A stretch of 64,000 bases of DNA from Streptomyces sp. KMM 9044 (GCF_024701375.2 NZ_CP113910.1:6076001-6140000), one strand, 5' to 3'; shown: positions 7,625-20,356, numbered from the stretch's first letter. The notes: generated by a model not told the origin, from the letters alone. Numbers and translations: made by a program.

Positions 7625-7658
7625 GGTGAGGGCGCAGCGGCCGACGGGGTGCCCGGAC

Positions 7659-7847
7659 TCACCAGGTCGCGCGTACCTGGCGGATGATCCGCCGGCGCAG
7701 CCGCACCTTGCGGCTCCCGTCGCGCAGCAGGCTCAGACGGTCCAACTCCCAGTGACCGTACTCCGCGTGATCCGTCAGCAGACGGGCCGCCTCCTTGCGG
7801 GAGACCCCACGCGGTACGTACACGTCGACAAATTCGTATTCCGGCAT
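7659..7847 (-). CDS. DUF5703 family small protein
   Basis: A 62-residue protein (PEYEFVDVYVPRGVS, HAEYGHWELDRLSLLRDG and a basic RRRIIRQVR end) of the actinobacterial DUF5703 family. No function is established. It has a beta-rich N-terminus and a strongly basic C-terminus. Only 47 bp separate its ATG from the divergent gene at 7895, so the two promoters must overlap. Confidence 0.88.
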   Translation of the reverse strand: MPEYEFVDVYVPRGVSRKEAARLLTDHAEYGHWELDRLSLLRDGSRKVRLRRRIIRQVRATW

Positions 7848-7894
7848 CGCATCTATTGTGCGGGCTGGGCCCCGGTACGGATAGCGTCTGCACT

Positions 7895-8581
7895 ATGTCT
7901 GATGCTGCGCAGCCCACCGCTGCCGAGGTACGCGCCGCCGCCGAGGCGGTCAAGACCGCGCTCGACCGCCACCTGGCCGCGGTCGAACGCCGGTCGGGGG
8001 AGGACGACCCGGCCGTCTACGAGGCGTTCAACGAGCTGGCCGGGGCCGCTGAGGCGTACGACGAACTGCTCTACGACCGCTACGACGAGGTGACCCCCTT
8101 CGAGATCCCCGCGGCCGAGGACGCCCTGCCGCCCTACACCGGCCCCGAGGAGCCCAGCGCGCTCAGCGTGCTGATCCGTCGCGACTACGCCGTCGCGGAG
8201 CCGCGGCGGCTGCTGGCGCACGCCCAGCGGATCGAGGCGGCGGACGACGAGGGCTCCGGCACGTCCGGCGCCCCGGGCACCGTCCACGGCGCGCTCGGCC
8301 TCCTGTTCGGTGAGTACGAACCGGACGAGATCGCCTCCCGGCACAAGGAGTTCGGCCTCGAGGAGGGAGACTCCACACTCTGGGTGACGGCATCGGACGA
8401 ACCGGCGGAAGCCGGTGAATGGCTCGAGGCACCCTTCGAGCAGGCGGACCCGGCACAGGTCGTGTGCCGCTTCGACGTCAGCGCCGTCTTCGACGAAGAT
8501 CCCGACGACGAGGCGGACGTCCTCGACGACGACCTCGACCTCGAGGACGGGCCGGTACCGGCCCTCGACGCCGACCGCTGA
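7895..8581 (+). CDS. conserved hypothetical protein, acidic
   Basis: A 228-residue, very acidic soluble protein. The first half is helical (AAAEAVKTALDRHLAAVERR, AFNELAGAAEAYDELLYDRYDEV). The middle has SVLIRRDYAVAEPRRLLAHAQR, and the tail is a run of Asp/Glu (DEDPDDEADVLDDDLDLEDG). No signal peptide or catalytic motif is seen. TAGCGT (7882-7887) lies 7 bp before the ATG and no Shine-Dalgarno is present, so it is probably leaderless. It resembles a conserved Streptomyces protein of unknown function. Confidence 0.8.
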   Translation: MSDAAQPTAAEVRAAAEAVKTALDRHLAAVERRSGEDDPAVYEAFNELAGAAEAYDELLYDRYDEVTPFEIPAAEDALPPYTGPEEPSALSVLIRRDYAVAEPRRLLAHAQRIEAADDEGSGTSGAPGTVHGALGLLFGEYEPDEIASRHKEFGLEEGDSTLWVTASDEPAEAGEWLEAPFEQADPAQVVCRFDVSAVFDEDPDDEADVLDDDLDLEDGPVPALDADR

Positions 8582-8668
8582 TCACGCCCCGAGCCGGGCC
8601 CACGGGACCGGTGACGGCGGCAGGAGCGACACCGCCACCGCGGTCACCGTGACGGGTGGTGTCCCCGG

Positions 8669-12138
<3,470 letters not shown>

Positions 12139-12226
12139 GGACGCCGAGATTACTGGCCAGACCTTGTGGTGTGGGTACCTGTGGACGACGGATTTCCCCA
12201 GGCACCGAACCGCCCCGGCCCCGCCC

Positions 12227-12266
12227 GGCCGAAGGCGGCGGGCGCCGCCGCCCGCCGCCTTCGGCC
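12227..12266. repeat. perfect 18-bp inverted repeat between divergent genes
   Basis: The arms 12227-12244 and 12249-12266 are exact reverse complements around the 4-nt loop CCGC and are almost pure G+C. It lies between two divergent starts (12138 minus, 12324 plus), so it is not an ordinary terminator. It covers the place where a -35 box for the -10-like TATAAG (12274-12279) would be. Confidence 0.75.
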
Positions 12267-12323
12267 CTCGCGGTATAAGGTCTCCGCACAAGCGACGTTA
12301 CTGATCGGTAAGGGGAGACGGCC

Positions 12324-13379
12324 ATGCAGCTCGGGATCAACCTCGGCTACTGGGGTGCCGGAATGGACGCGGACAACCTCGCCGTGGCGCAGGAGGCCGA
12401 CCGCCTCGGGTACGCGGTCTGCTGGGCGGCCGAGGCCTACGGCTCCGACGCCGCCACCGTGCTCACCTGGGTCGCCGCCCAGACCGAACGCATCGACGTG
12501 GGCTCGGCCATCTTCCAGATCCCGGCCCGCCAGCCCGCGATGACGGCGATGACGGCCGCCACCCTCGACTCCCTCTCCGGTGGCCGGTTCCGCCTCGGTC
12601 TCGGAGTCTCCGGCCCGCAGGTCTCCGAGGGCTGGTACGGCGTCAAGTTCGACAAGCCGCTCGCCCGGACCCGCGAGTACGTCGAGATCATCCGCAAGGC
12701 CATGACGCGCGAGCGCCTCACCCACGACGGTGAGCACTGGACGCTGCCCCTCCCCGGCGGCCCCGGCAAGCCCATCAAGCTCACCGTGCACCCGCAGCGC
12801 GAGCACATCCCCCTCTACATCGCCGCGATCGGCCCGAAGAACCTCGAACAGACCGGCGAGATCGCCGACGGCGCCCTGCTGATCTTCCCCTCCGCCGACC
12901 ACCTCGAGGACACCGCCGTCACGTACCTGAGGGCAGGCCGTGAGAAGGCCGGCAAGACCCTCGAGGGCTTCGACATCTGTCCCACCCTGCCCCTCGCCGT
13001 CGGCGACGACAAGGACGTCACCACCCTCGCCGACACCTTCCGCCCCTACACCGCGCTGTACGTCGGCGGTATGGGCAGCCGCCGGCAGAACTTCTACCAC
13101 CAGCTCGCCGGTCGCATGGGCTACGAGCGGGAGGCCGCCGAGATCCAGGACAAGTACCTGTCCGGAGACAAGCAGGGCGCCGCCGCGGCCGTACCGCACG
13201 ACCTGATCGACTCCACCACGCTCCTCGGCTCCGTGGACCGCATCGCGGACCGGATGAAGGCCTACGCGGCGGCCGGGGTCACCACCCTCACCCTCGCCCC
13301 GGCGGGCTTCACCCTCGACGAGCGACTCGTGTCGCTGCGCGCCGGCACCGAGGCCCTGGAGCGCGCCGGTCTCGCGTAG
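12324..13379 (+). CDS. LLM-class F420-dependent oxidoreductase
   Basis: A 351-residue luciferase-like TIM-barrel protein: LGINLGYWGAG, AEAYGSDAATVLTWVAAQT, GSAIFQIPARQPAMTAMTAATLDSLSGGRFRLGLGVSGPQVSEGWYG. These are hallmark positions of actinobacterial F420-dependent LLM reductases; F420 rather than FMN is inferred from family. AAGGGGAGA upstream is a good ribosome-binding site. The substrate is unknown. It faces away from the aldo/keto reductase with the 18-bp hairpin in between. Confidence 0.92.
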   Translation: MQLGINLGYWGAGMDADNLAVAQEADRLGYAVCWAAEAYGSDAATVLTWVAAQTERIDVGSAIFQIPARQPAMTAMTAATLDSLSGGRFRLGLGVSGPQVSEGWYGVKFDKPLARTREYVEIIRKAMTRERLTHDGEHWTLPLPGGPGKPIKLTVHPQREHIPLYIAAIGPKNLEQTGEIADGALLIFPSADHLEDTAVTYLRAGREKAGKTLEGFDICPTLPLAVGDDKDVTTLADTFRPYTALYVGGMGSRRQNFYHQLAGRMGYEREAAEIQDKYLSGDKQGAAAAVPHDLIDSTTLLGSVDRIADRMKAYAAAGVTTLTLAPAGFTLDERLVSLRAGTEALERAGLA

Positions 13380-13406
13380 TACCGCCGGTACAGCAGCGAA
13401 GGTGCC

Positions 13407-13449
13407 ACGGCCGTGGTGGGGGCTCGGAGGTCTTCCCCGCCACGGCCGT
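13407..13449 (+). terminator. probable terminator after the F420 oxidoreductase
   Basis: ACGGCCGTGG (13407-13416) pairs with CCACGGCCGT (13440-13449), with GGGG/CCCC continuing the stem inside. No T run. The rest of the gap to 13677 shows nothing else. Confidence 0.5.
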
Positions 13450-13676
13450 CACCCACAACAACGCCCGGCGTCCCCCGCGGTTACGCCCCGGCGTCCCCTC
13501 GTCCCTCCCCTCTTCGGCGCAGTTGTCCGCCGCTCCGGTTGCCGTGCGCCCCTCCTCGCATTTGACTCTTTCTTTGCGGGCCGCTTCCGACCACCGCGGG
13601 CACCACGGAGCGCCACGGACCTCGGCCGGTGACCGCAGCACTGCGGAACGTGCGGAATCCCTGCGGAGAGGGGACC

Positions 13677-14468
13677 ATGATGCTTTCGGCCAAGAGTCTG
13701 TTCCAGGAGATCCTCGGCAACGACGAGTCCTTCGCGCTGTTCTGCTCCATCGCCGCCAGCGGCGAGTCCCAGGGCGGCTGGGAGAACGCCCGGATCGCCG
13801 CGCTGGTCCCCGCGTCCCAGAGCGCGCTCGCCCCCAAGATCACCCGGCACGGCGCCGACGAGGACAAGCACGGCCGCATCTTCACCGCGCTGATGAAGAA
13901 GCGCGGTGTGCGGCCCGTCCCCGTCCCGCCCGAGACCGACTACACGATGCTCCTCGAGCGCGGCGGCATCGGCCTGGCGCACGACAGGCTCAGGCACGAC
14001 GAGCCGCTCACCGTCGAGGACATCGTCACCTACCTCGTCCACAGCCGGGTCACCGAACAGCGTGCCTCCGAGCAGATGGAACTGCTCCGCAAGCACTTCT
14101 GTGACCACCCCGACCTCGGCCGCGCGGTCAGGATGATCTCCGACGACGAGGACAGCCACCTCGCCTACTGCCACGAGGAGCTGCTGCGCTTCGCCTCCGA
14201 GGGACACGGCCGCGCCATCCAGCGCACCCTGCGCGCGAGCGCGCTCGCGGAGATCCGTGTCCACCGGGACGTCAGCCTTGCCGTGACGGACCGGATGGGC
14301 CGCATCCTCGGCTGGTCCCGGGCCAGGGCGGCCCTCCTGGCGACCGGTATCCACGCGGTGTACGTCTACGAGCGCCTGGGCGGCTGGCGCCGCATGGTCT
14401 CGCTGAGGATGCCGGACCGCCGCAACGCCCTGGGCGGCCCTGCGAGCCCGGAACCCGGGTTCGCCTGA
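13677..14468 (+). CDS. ferritin-like domain protein
   Basis: A 263-residue helical protein (ATG 13677 after GGAGAGG; ATG 13680 also possible). It has repeated metal-ligand style motifs: GADEDKHGRIFTALM (E..H), VHSRVTEQRASEQME and ISDDEDSHLAYCHEELL (E..H). These fit a four-helix-bundle ferritin-like diiron protein of actinobacteria. No signal peptide. Role unknown, possibly oxidative or iron-linked. It converges with corA across a good terminator. Confidence 0.78.
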   Translation: MMLSAKSLFQEILGNDESFALFCSIAASGESQGGWENARIAALVPASQSALAPKITRHGADEDKHGRIFTALMKKRGVRPVPVPPETDYTMLLERGGIGLAHDRLRHDEPLTVEDIVTYLVHSRVTEQRASEQMELLRKHFCDHPDLGRAVRMISDDEDSHLAYCHEELLRFASEGHGRAIQRTLRASALAEIRVHRDVSLAVTDRMGRILGWSRARAALLATGIHAVYVYERLGGWRRMVSLRMPDRRNALGGPASPEPGFA

Positions 14469-14480
14469 GCCACCGGCGAA

Positions 14481-14514
14481 GCGGGACGCGGCCGCACCGC
14501 CTGCCGCGTCCCGC
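14481..14514. terminator. bidirectional terminator between ferritin-like gene and corA
   Basis: GCGGGACGCGGC (14481-14492) and GCCGCGTCCCGC (14503-14514) form a perfect 12-bp stem with a 10-nt loop between convergent genes. Confidence 0.78.
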
Positions 14515-14544
14515 CTGCCGCCCCCTGTTCCGGTCCGCGGCCCG

Positions 14545-15540
14545 CTACATCCAGCCTCGCCGCTTGAACAGCCGGTACAGCAGCACCTCCAGTACGGCCA
14601 TCGCCACGATCACCGCCGGATAGGACCCCTCCCACCGCAGCTCCGGCATGTGCTCGAAGTTCATGCCGTAGATCCCCGTCGGCAGCGTGGGGATCGCGGC
14701 CATCGCCGCCCACGCGGAGATCTTCCGCATGTCGTCGTTCTGCCGGACGCTCACCTGGGCCAGATGCGCCGAGAGGATGTCCGACACCAGCCGGTCCAGG
14801 TTCTCCACGGACTCGTTCACGCGCGTGAGGTGATCGTGCACGTCACGGAAGAAGGGCCGTGCCTTCTTGGACACGAAGGGCACCGCCGCGCCGAACGCGC
14901 CCGGCCCCGCCAGCCGCGCCATCGGCTGCGTCAGCGGCCCGGTCGCCCGGCGGAACTCCAGGACCTGCCGCTTGAACGTGTAGATCCGGGACGCGGTGTG
15001 CCGCGCACCGGCACCGTCCGGGCTGAAGACCTCGTCCTCCAGCTCCTCGAGGTCGGTCTGCAGCTCGGTCGCCACGTCGAGATAGTGGTCGACGGCCGCG
15101 TCGGCGATCGCGTACACCACCGACGTCGGCCCCTTCCCCAGCAGCTCCGGCTCGTGCTCCAGCCGGCTCCGTACGGCGTTCAGCGGAGAGCCCTCGCCGT
15201 GCCGGACGGTCACCACGAAAGCGTCACCCAGGAAGATCATGACCTCGCCGCTGGAGACGGTGTCGCTGTCCGGCTCGTAGGCGACCGGTTTGAGGACCAT
15301 GAACAGCGAGTCGTCGTACACCTCCAGCTTGGGCCGCTGATGCGCCTTGAGGGCGTCCTCGACCGCCAGCGGATGCAACCCGAACTCCTGGGAGACCAGG
15401 CCGAACTCGTCCTCCGTCGGCTCGTGCAGCCCGATCCACACGAAGCCGCCCGAGGCCCGGGCCTCCTCCAGTGCGCCGGAGAAGTCGCCGGGCCCCTCCG
15501 TCCGGTGCCCCTCCCGGTAGACGGCACAGTCGACGCTCAC
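14545..15540 (-). CDS. corA: CorA-type magnesium/cobalt channel
   Basis: A 331-residue protein starting at GTG 15540. A cytoplasmic alpha/beta N-domain (FVWIGLHEPTEDEF, HPLAVEDALKAHQRPKLE) leads to long helices (VNESVENLDRLVSDILSAHLAQVSVRQNDDMRKIS). The pore signature YGMNF and a second membrane helix follow, with a basic tail (RLFKRRGWM). It forms a pentameric Mg2+ channel in the family. An upstream in-frame extension to 15627 is Arg-rich and unlike CorA, so I reject it. Confidence 0.93.
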   Translation of the reverse strand: MSVDCAVYREGHRTEGPGDFSGALEEARASGGFVWIGLHEPTEDEFGLVSQEFGLHPLAVEDALKAHQRPKLEVYDDSLFMVLKPVAYEPDSDTVSSGEVMIFLGDAFVVTVRHGEGSPLNAVRSRLEHEPELLGKGPTSVVYAIADAAVDHYLDVATELQTDLEELEDEVFSPDGAGARHTASRIYTFKRQVLEFRRATGPLTQPMARLAGPGAFGAAVPFVSKKARPFFRDVHDHLTRVNESVENLDRLVSDILSAHLAQVSVRQNDDMRKISAWAAMAAIPTLPTGIYGMNFEHMPELRWEGSYPAVIVAMAVLEVLLYRLFKRRGWM

Positions 15541-15653
15541 AGAGCACGCGCTCCCTTCACCGGCCGGCCGGCGCGTCCGGCCCCACCGCACCGGGCGGCG
15601 CACCTCGCGACGCGCCCGGCCACACACCCGCGCGTACGCCTACCCTGGGCCGC

Positions 15654-16340
15654 ATGCCCACATTGCTCCTGGTCCGGCACGGACGATCCACCGCCAACAC
15701 CGAGGGCCTGCTCGCCGGCTGGACGCCCGGCGTCGCCCTCGACGAACGCGGGGCCGCACAGGCCGCCGACCTGCCCGGACGGCTCGCCGCCCTGCCCCTC
15801 TCCGAGGTCGTCGCCAGCCCTCTCCAGCGCTGCCAGGAGACGATCCGGCCGCTCCTGGAGGCCCGGCCCGGCCTCACCGCCCACACCGACGACCGCATCG
15901 GGGAGTGCCACTACGGCGACTGGACGGGCCGCAAGCTCGCCGAGCTGAAGGACGAGCCCCTCATGGAGGTCGTCCAGGCCCATCCGTCGGCCGCCGCCTT
16001 CCCCGGCGGGGAGTCCATGCGCGCGATGCAGACACGTGCCGCCGAGGCGGTACGTGAGTGGGACGCGCGCGTGGAGCGCGACCACGGCGGTGACGCCGTC
16101 TATCTCATGTGTTCGCACGGGGACATCATCAAGTCCCTCGTCGCCGAAGCACTCGGACTTCATCTCGACCTCTTCCAGAGGATTTCCGTCGATCCCTGTT
16201 CCATCACCGCGATCCGGTACACACGACTGCGCCCCTACCTCGTCCGGCTCGGGGACACCGGCGACTTCGCCGCCCTGGCCCCCCAGGGCGAGCCGCCCGC
16301 CGCCGACGCCACGGTGGGCGGCGGCGCGGGCGCACCGTGA
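15654..16340 (+). CDS. histidine phosphatase, MSMEG_4193 family
   Basis: A 228-residue protein beginning LLLVRHGRSTANTEG, the phosphohistidine-forming RHG motif. Other active-site parts are Arg in SPLQRCQET, Glu in GECHYGDW, and the second His in MCSHGDIIKSL. It belongs to the phosphoglycerate-mutase-like family found next to DUF3090, an SCO1664-type protein and mshC in actinobacteria, as here. TACCCT at 15641-15646 lies 7 bp before the ATG, suggesting a leaderless message. The substrate is not known; the neighbourhood suggests a link to mycothiol or cofactor metabolism (inference). Confidence 0.92.
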   Translation: MPTLLLVRHGRSTANTEGLLAGWTPGVALDERGAAQAADLPGRLAALPLSEVVASPLQRCQETIRPLLEARPGLTAHTDDRIGECHYGDWTGRKLAELKDEPLMEVVQAHPSAAAFPGGESMRAMQTRAAEAVREWDARVERDHGGDAVYLMCSHGDIIKSLVAEALGLHLDLFQRISVDPCSITAIRYTRLRPYLVRLGDTGDFAALAPQGEPPAADATVGGGAGAP

Positions 16341-16418
16341 TCGTGGGCCGCAGTAGGGTGAAGCCGTCGCGGCAGTGCCGCGGATACAGGTACCCACAAC
16401 TCTCAATGGAGACAGGAC

Positions 16419-17009
16419 GTGTCCCGTCAGGTGTTCCTCTACGACCAACCGGAACGTTTCGTGGCCGGTACGGTCGGACTGCCAGGGCGCCGTACGTTCT
16501 TCCTCCAGGCCTCAGCCGGCTCCCGGGTGACCAGCGTGGCCCTGGAGAAGACCCAGGTCGCCGCCCTGGCCGAGCGCATGGACGAACTCCTCGACGAGGT
16601 CGTACGCCGTAGCGGGGGCAACGCCGCCGTGCCCGCCGTGGCACCGACGGAGATCGCCGACACGGCCCCGCTGGACGCCCCGGTGGAGGAGGAGTTCCGC
16701 GTCGGCACCATGGCGCTCGCCTGGGACGGCGAGGAGGAGTGCATGGTCGTCGAGGCGCAGGCGCTCGTCGAACTGGATGCCGAATCCGAGGAGGACCTCG
16801 CCGACGCGGAGGAACGGCTGCTCCAGGACGAGGAGAACGGGCCCCCGATGCTCAGGGTCCGGCTCACCGGCGTCCAGGCCCGCGCGTTCGCCAAGCGTGC
16901 CCTCGAGGTCGTCCACGCGGGCCGGCCACCGTGCCCGCTGTGCAGCCTCCCCCTCGACCCGGAAGGGCACGTATGTCCACGGCAGAACGGATACCGACGC
17001 GGAGCGTGA
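16419..17009 (+). CDS. DUF3090 family protein
   Basis: A 196-residue soluble protein (QVFLYDQPERFVAGTVGLPGRRTFFLQA) with an acidic middle and a C-terminal zinc-ribbon-like CPLCSLPLDPEGHVC. DUF3090/TIGR03847 is restricted to actinobacteria and always sits in this neighbourhood. GGAGA precedes the GTG. Its last 37 bp overlap the next gene, implying coupling. Function unknown. Confidence 0.92.
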   Translation: MSRQVFLYDQPERFVAGTVGLPGRRTFFLQASAGSRVTSVALEKTQVAALAERMDELLDEVVRRSGGNAAVPAVAPTEIADTAPLDAPVEEEFRVGTMALAWDGEEECMVVEAQALVELDAESEEDLADAEERLLQDEENGPPMLRVRLTGVQARAFAKRALEVVHAGRPPCPLCSLPLDPEGHVCPRQNGYRRGA

Positions 17010-17827
17010 CCACCGACGACTCCGCCGACCCCATCGACCCTGCCGCCGCGGTGCTGCTGCTCGCCGAGGGCGAGCTGACCGTGCGCGGACGCATCCGTGA
17101 GGCGTCGAACGCGGCGCTGTACTGCACCGTGACCCACGAGGGCCGCGAGGTCGCCTGTGTCTACAAGCCCGTCGCGGGGGAGCGGCCCCTGTGGGACTTC
17201 CCGGACGGGACGCTCGCCGGGCGCGAGGTCGCGGCGTACCTGGTGTCCGAGGCGACCGGCTGGGGACTGGTGCCGCCCACCGTGCTGCGGGACGGGCCGC
17301 ACGGCGAGGGCATGTGCCAGGTGTGGATCGAGACCGCCCCGGACGCGGAACTCCTCGCCCTGGTCGACCGGGAGGAACCCGGACCCGGCTGGAAGGCGAT
17401 CGGGTTCGCCGAGGTGGGCGAGGGACGCACCGCGCTGCTCGTGCACGCCGACGACGCGCGACTGCGCCGGCTGGCCGTGCTCGACGCGGTGATCAACAAC
17501 GCCGACCGCAAGGGTGGGCACCTCCTGCCCACCCGGGACGGCCGGCTCCACGGCATCGACCACGGAATCACCTTCAACGCCGAGGACAAGCTGCGCACCC
17601 TGCTGTGGGGCTGGGCGGGAGAGCCCTTGACCGAGGAGGCGCGCGAGGTCCTGGAGGCCCTCGGGAAGGCCCTCGCCGAGGGCGGCCCGCTGGCTGCCTC
17701 GCTGGCTCCGCACATCACCCCCGCCGAGATCGACGCCACACGCGCGCGCGTGGCATCCCTCCTCACCACCGGCACCCATCCGGTACCCGGTGGTGAGTGG
17801 CCGGCCATCCCCTGGCCGCCGGTGTGA
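16973..17827 (+). CDS. SCO1664-family protein (PI3/4-kinase-like fold)
   Basis: A 284-residue protein whose ATG 16973 lies inside the DUF3090 gene. It has an N-lobe with YCTVTHEGREVACVYKPVAGE (a lysine in an AxxYKP context like the ATP-binding Lys). Catalytic-looking residues are LDAVINNADRKGGHLL (N-x-D-R-x-x-x-x) and HGIDHGITFN (D-H-G). Together these match the TIGR03843 / PI3-4-kinase-like family. Whether it phosphorylates protein, lipid or a small molecule is unknown. Position next to mshC is conserved in memory. Confidence 0.88.
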   Translation: MSTAERIPTRSVTTDDSADPIDPAAAVLLLAEGELTVRGRIREASNAALYCTVTHEGREVACVYKPVAGERPLWDFPDGTLAGREVAAYLVSEATGWGLVPPTVLRDGPHGEGMCQVWIETAPDAELLALVDREEPGPGWKAIGFAEVGEGRTALLVHADDARLRRLAVLDAVINNADRKGGHLLPTRDGRLHGIDHGITFNAEDKLRTLLWGWAGEPLTEEAREVLEALGKALAEGGPLAASLAPHITPAEIDATRARVASLLTTGTHPVPGGEWPAIPWPPV

Positions 17828-18040
17828 CCCGGGCTCACCGGTCTGCATCGAGCCCTCGGTCCGATCCGGGTCCGGTGGTTCGGATCCGGCCCGAGTCCGC
17901 CCGGACCGAGCCGGGGCAGCCCCCGCACTCTCCGCGCGTACGCCCCCTGCATCTTCGGCGGTGACGCGCAAGAGTGCCTTCCCGGTCGTCCGGCCTGCTC
18001 CGGTTCGTGTCCTGGACCATGGTCCGGTTACGCTCAGAAC

Positions 18041-19270
18041 ATGCATGCCTGGCCCGCTTCCGAGGTCCCCGCCCTGCCCGGTCAGGGACGCGACCTGAGG
18101 ATTCACGACACCGCGACCGGGGGGCCGATCACACTCGACCCCGGCCCCGTAGCCCGTCTCTACGTCTGCGGCATCACCCCGTACGACGCCACCCACATCG
18201 GACACGCGGCGACGTACAACGCGTTCGACCTCGTGCAGCGCGTGTGGCTCGACACCAAGCGGCAGGTCCACTACGTCCAGAACGTCACCGACGTCGACGA
18301 CCCGCTGCTGGAGCGGGCCGAGCGGGACGGCGTCGACTGGGCCGCGCTCGCCGAGCAGGAGACCCAGCTCTTCCGCGAGGACATGACGGCCCTGCGGATG
18401 CTGCCGCCGCGGCGGTACGTGGGTGCCGTGGAGGCGATACCCGGGATCGTCCCGCTCGTCGAACGGCTGTGCGACCTCGGTGCGGCGTACGAACTCGAGG
18501 GCGACACTTACTTCTCGGTCGAGGCCGACCCGCATTTCGGGCAGGTCTCGCATCTCGAGTCCGCCGCCATGCGGCTGCTGTCCGCGGAACGCGGCGGCGA
18601 CCCGGACCGTCCGGGCAAGAAGAACCCCCTCGACCCGATGCTCTGGTCGGCCGCCCGTGAGGGCGAGCCCAGTTGGGACGGCGGGTCGCTGGGCCGGGGC
18701 CGTCCGGGCTGGCACATCGAGTGCGTGGCCATCGCCCTCGACCACCTGGGCATGGGCTTCGACGTCCAGGGCGGCGGCTCCGACCTGGTCTTCCCGCACC
18801 ACGAGATGGGTGCCTCGCACGCCCAGGTGCTCACCGGCGAGTTCCCCATGGCCAAGGCGTACGTCCACGCCGGCATGGTCGCCCTGCACGGCGAGAAGAT
18901 GTCCAAGTCCAAGGGCAACCTGGTCTTCGTGTCCCGGCTGAGGCAGGACGGCGTCGATCCGGCGTCGATCCGGCTGGCGCTGCTCTCCCATCACTACCGA
19001 GCCGACTGGGAATGGACCGACCAGGTCCTCCAGGACGCCGTGACCCGGCTCGGGCACTGGCGGGCCGCCGTCTCCCGCCCCGACGGCCCCTCCGTCGAGG
19101 TCCTCGTGGACGAGATCCGCGAAGCCCTGGCCAACGACCTGGACGCCCCGGCGGCCCTGACCGCCGTCGACCGCTGGGCCGTGACCCAGGAGCGGCAGGG
19201 AGGCACGGACGCCGGCGCGCCCGGGATCGTCTCCCGCGCGGTGGACGCGCTGCTCGGCGTGGCGCTGTAG
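18041..19270 (+). CDS. mshC: MshC, cysteine:GlcN-Ins ligase of mycothiol synthesis
   Basis: A 409-residue class I aminoacyl-tRNA-synthetase-like enzyme. It activates cysteine with ATP and joins it to 1-D-myo-inosityl-2-amino-2-deoxy-glucopyranoside, the penultimate step to mycothiol. It has the zinc/Cys start [19 protein letters not shown] (HIGH motif about 52-55), [24 protein letters not shown] and KMSKS at 286-290. Length and motifs separate it from CysS (shorter, no anticodon domain). TACGCT at 18029-18034 lies 6 bp before the ATG with no Shine-Dalgarno, so it is likely leaderless. The 213-bp gap upstream holds nothing else obvious. Confidence 0.97.
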   Translation: MHAWPASEVPALPGQGRDLRIHDTATGGPITLDPGPVARLYVCGITPYDATHIGHAATYNAFDLVQRVWLDTKRQVHYVQNVTDVDDPLLERAERDGVDWAALAEQETQLFREDMTALRMLPPRRYVGAVEAIPGIVPLVERLCDLGAAYELEGDTYFSVEADPHFGQVSHLESAAMRLLSAERGGDPDRPGKKNPLDPMLWSAAREGEPSWDGGSLGRGRPGWHIECVAIALDHLGMGFDVQGGGSDLVFPHHEMGASHAQVLTGEFPMAKAYVHAGMVALHGEKMSKSKGNLVFVSRLRQDGVDPASIRLALLSHHYRADWEWTDQVLQDAVTRLGHWRAAVSRPDGPSVEVLVDEIREALANDLDAPAALTAVDRWAVTQERQGGTDAGAPGIVSRAVDALLGVAL

Positions 19271-19299
19271 GCGACAGGACCTGGCCGCCCGGAAACACA

Positions 19300-19333
19300 G
19301 TGGGGTGCCCCGTCCACCGACGGGGCACCCCAC
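19300..19333. terminator. bidirectional terminator between mshC and the PAC2 gene
   Basis: A perfect 15-bp stem (19300-19314 with 19319-19333) and CACC loop between convergent genes. Confidence 0.85.
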
Positions 19334-19351
19334 CACCGCACGCCGAGTTCT

Positions 19352-20356
19352 CTAGTCCTCCGAGGAATCCTCGCCGTCCGTGTCCGGTTTAGGGGGTTTG
19401 GGGGGGTTGGGGGGTTTCGGTGGGCGGGGTCGGCTGCCCGGGGTGTCCCGCCGGAACGACGCGCCGTCCCCGCCGTCGGCCGTGGCGTGGCCGCCGTGCT
19501 GCGGCGGGCCGGACGAGCCGTCACGGCGCCGCAGGTAGCGCTCGAACTCGCGGGCGATCGCTTCGCCCGACGCCTCCGGCAGCTCGGCCGTGTCCCGGGC
19601 CTCCTCCAGCGACTGGACGTACTCCGCGACCTCGCTGTCCTCCGCGGCCAGCTGGTCCACGCCCACCTGCCAGGCGCGCGCGTCCTCGGACAGTTCGCCC
19701 AGCGGGATACGCACGTCGATCAGGTCCTCCAGCCGGTTCAGGAGGGCCAGCGTCGCCTTCGGGTTGGGCGGCTGCGACACGTAGTGCGGGACCGCCGCCC
19801 ACAGCGACACCGCCGGGACACCCGCGTGCGTGCACGCCTCCTGGAGGATGCCGACGATCCCCGTGGGTCCCTCGTACTTGGTCTCCTCGAGGTCCATGCG
19901 GCGGGCCAGGTCCGGATCGGACGTGGTCCCGCTGATCGGGACCGGACGGGTGTGCGGCGTGTCACCGAGCAGGGCGCCCAGGACGACCACCAGCTCCACC
20001 CCGAGTTCGTGGGCGAAACCCAGCAGCTCGTTGCAGAACGAGCGCCAGCGCATGGACGGTTCGATCCCGCGGACCAGCACCAGATCGCGTGGCTTGTCGC
20101 CACCGACCCGGACCACCGACAACCGCGTCGTCGGCCAGGTGATCCTCCGGACGCCGCCGTCCATGAACACCGTGGGCCGGTTGACCTGGAAGTCGTAGTA
20201 GTCCTCGGCGTCCAGCGCCGCGAACACCTCGCCCTTCCATTCCCTGTCCAGATGCGCGACCGCGGTGGAGGCGGCGTCGCCGGCGTCGTTCCAGCCCTCG
20301 AACGCGGCCACCATGACCGGGTCGACCAGCTCGGGAACCCCCTCGAGCTCGATCAC
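19352..20356 (-). CDS. PAC2 family proteasome-assembly-chaperone-like protein
   Basis: A 334-residue protein from GTG 20356 behind GGAGG. The core is PAC2-like: PVMVAAFEGWNDAGDAAS, DYYDFQVNRPTV, VLVRGIEPSMRW, VVVLGALLGDTPHTRPVPI and GPTGIVGIL. The C-terminal 60 residues are a low-complexity Pro-Lys/Asn tract (PRPPKPPNPPKPPKP) ending in Asp/Glu. In eukaryotes and archaea PAC2 proteins aid proteasome assembly. In actinobacteria the role is unproven, and the proteasome genes lie 24 kb away. Confidence 0.92.
   Translation of the reverse strand: MIELEGVPELVDPVMVAAFEGWNDAGDAASTAVAHLDREWKGEVFAALDAEDYYDFQVNRPTVFMDGGVRRITWPTTRLSVVRVGGDKPRDLVLVRGIEPSMRWRSFCNELLGFAHELGVELVVVLGALLGDTPHTRPVPISGTTSDPDLARRMDLEETKYEGPTGIVGILQEACTHAGVPAVSLWAAVPHYVSQPPNPKATLALLNRLEDLIDVRIPLGELSEDARAWQVGVDQLAAEDSEVAEYVQSLEEARDTAELPEASGEAIAREFERYLRRRDGSSGPPQHGGHATADGGDGASFRRDTPGSRPRPPKPPNPPKPPKPDTDGEDSSED

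Noticed and set aside
8582-8668. A terminator between the acidic hypothetical gene and the RecD2-like gene
   Set aside because: Only short, interrupted complementarity (GGTGAC/GTCACC) is found, too weak to call.
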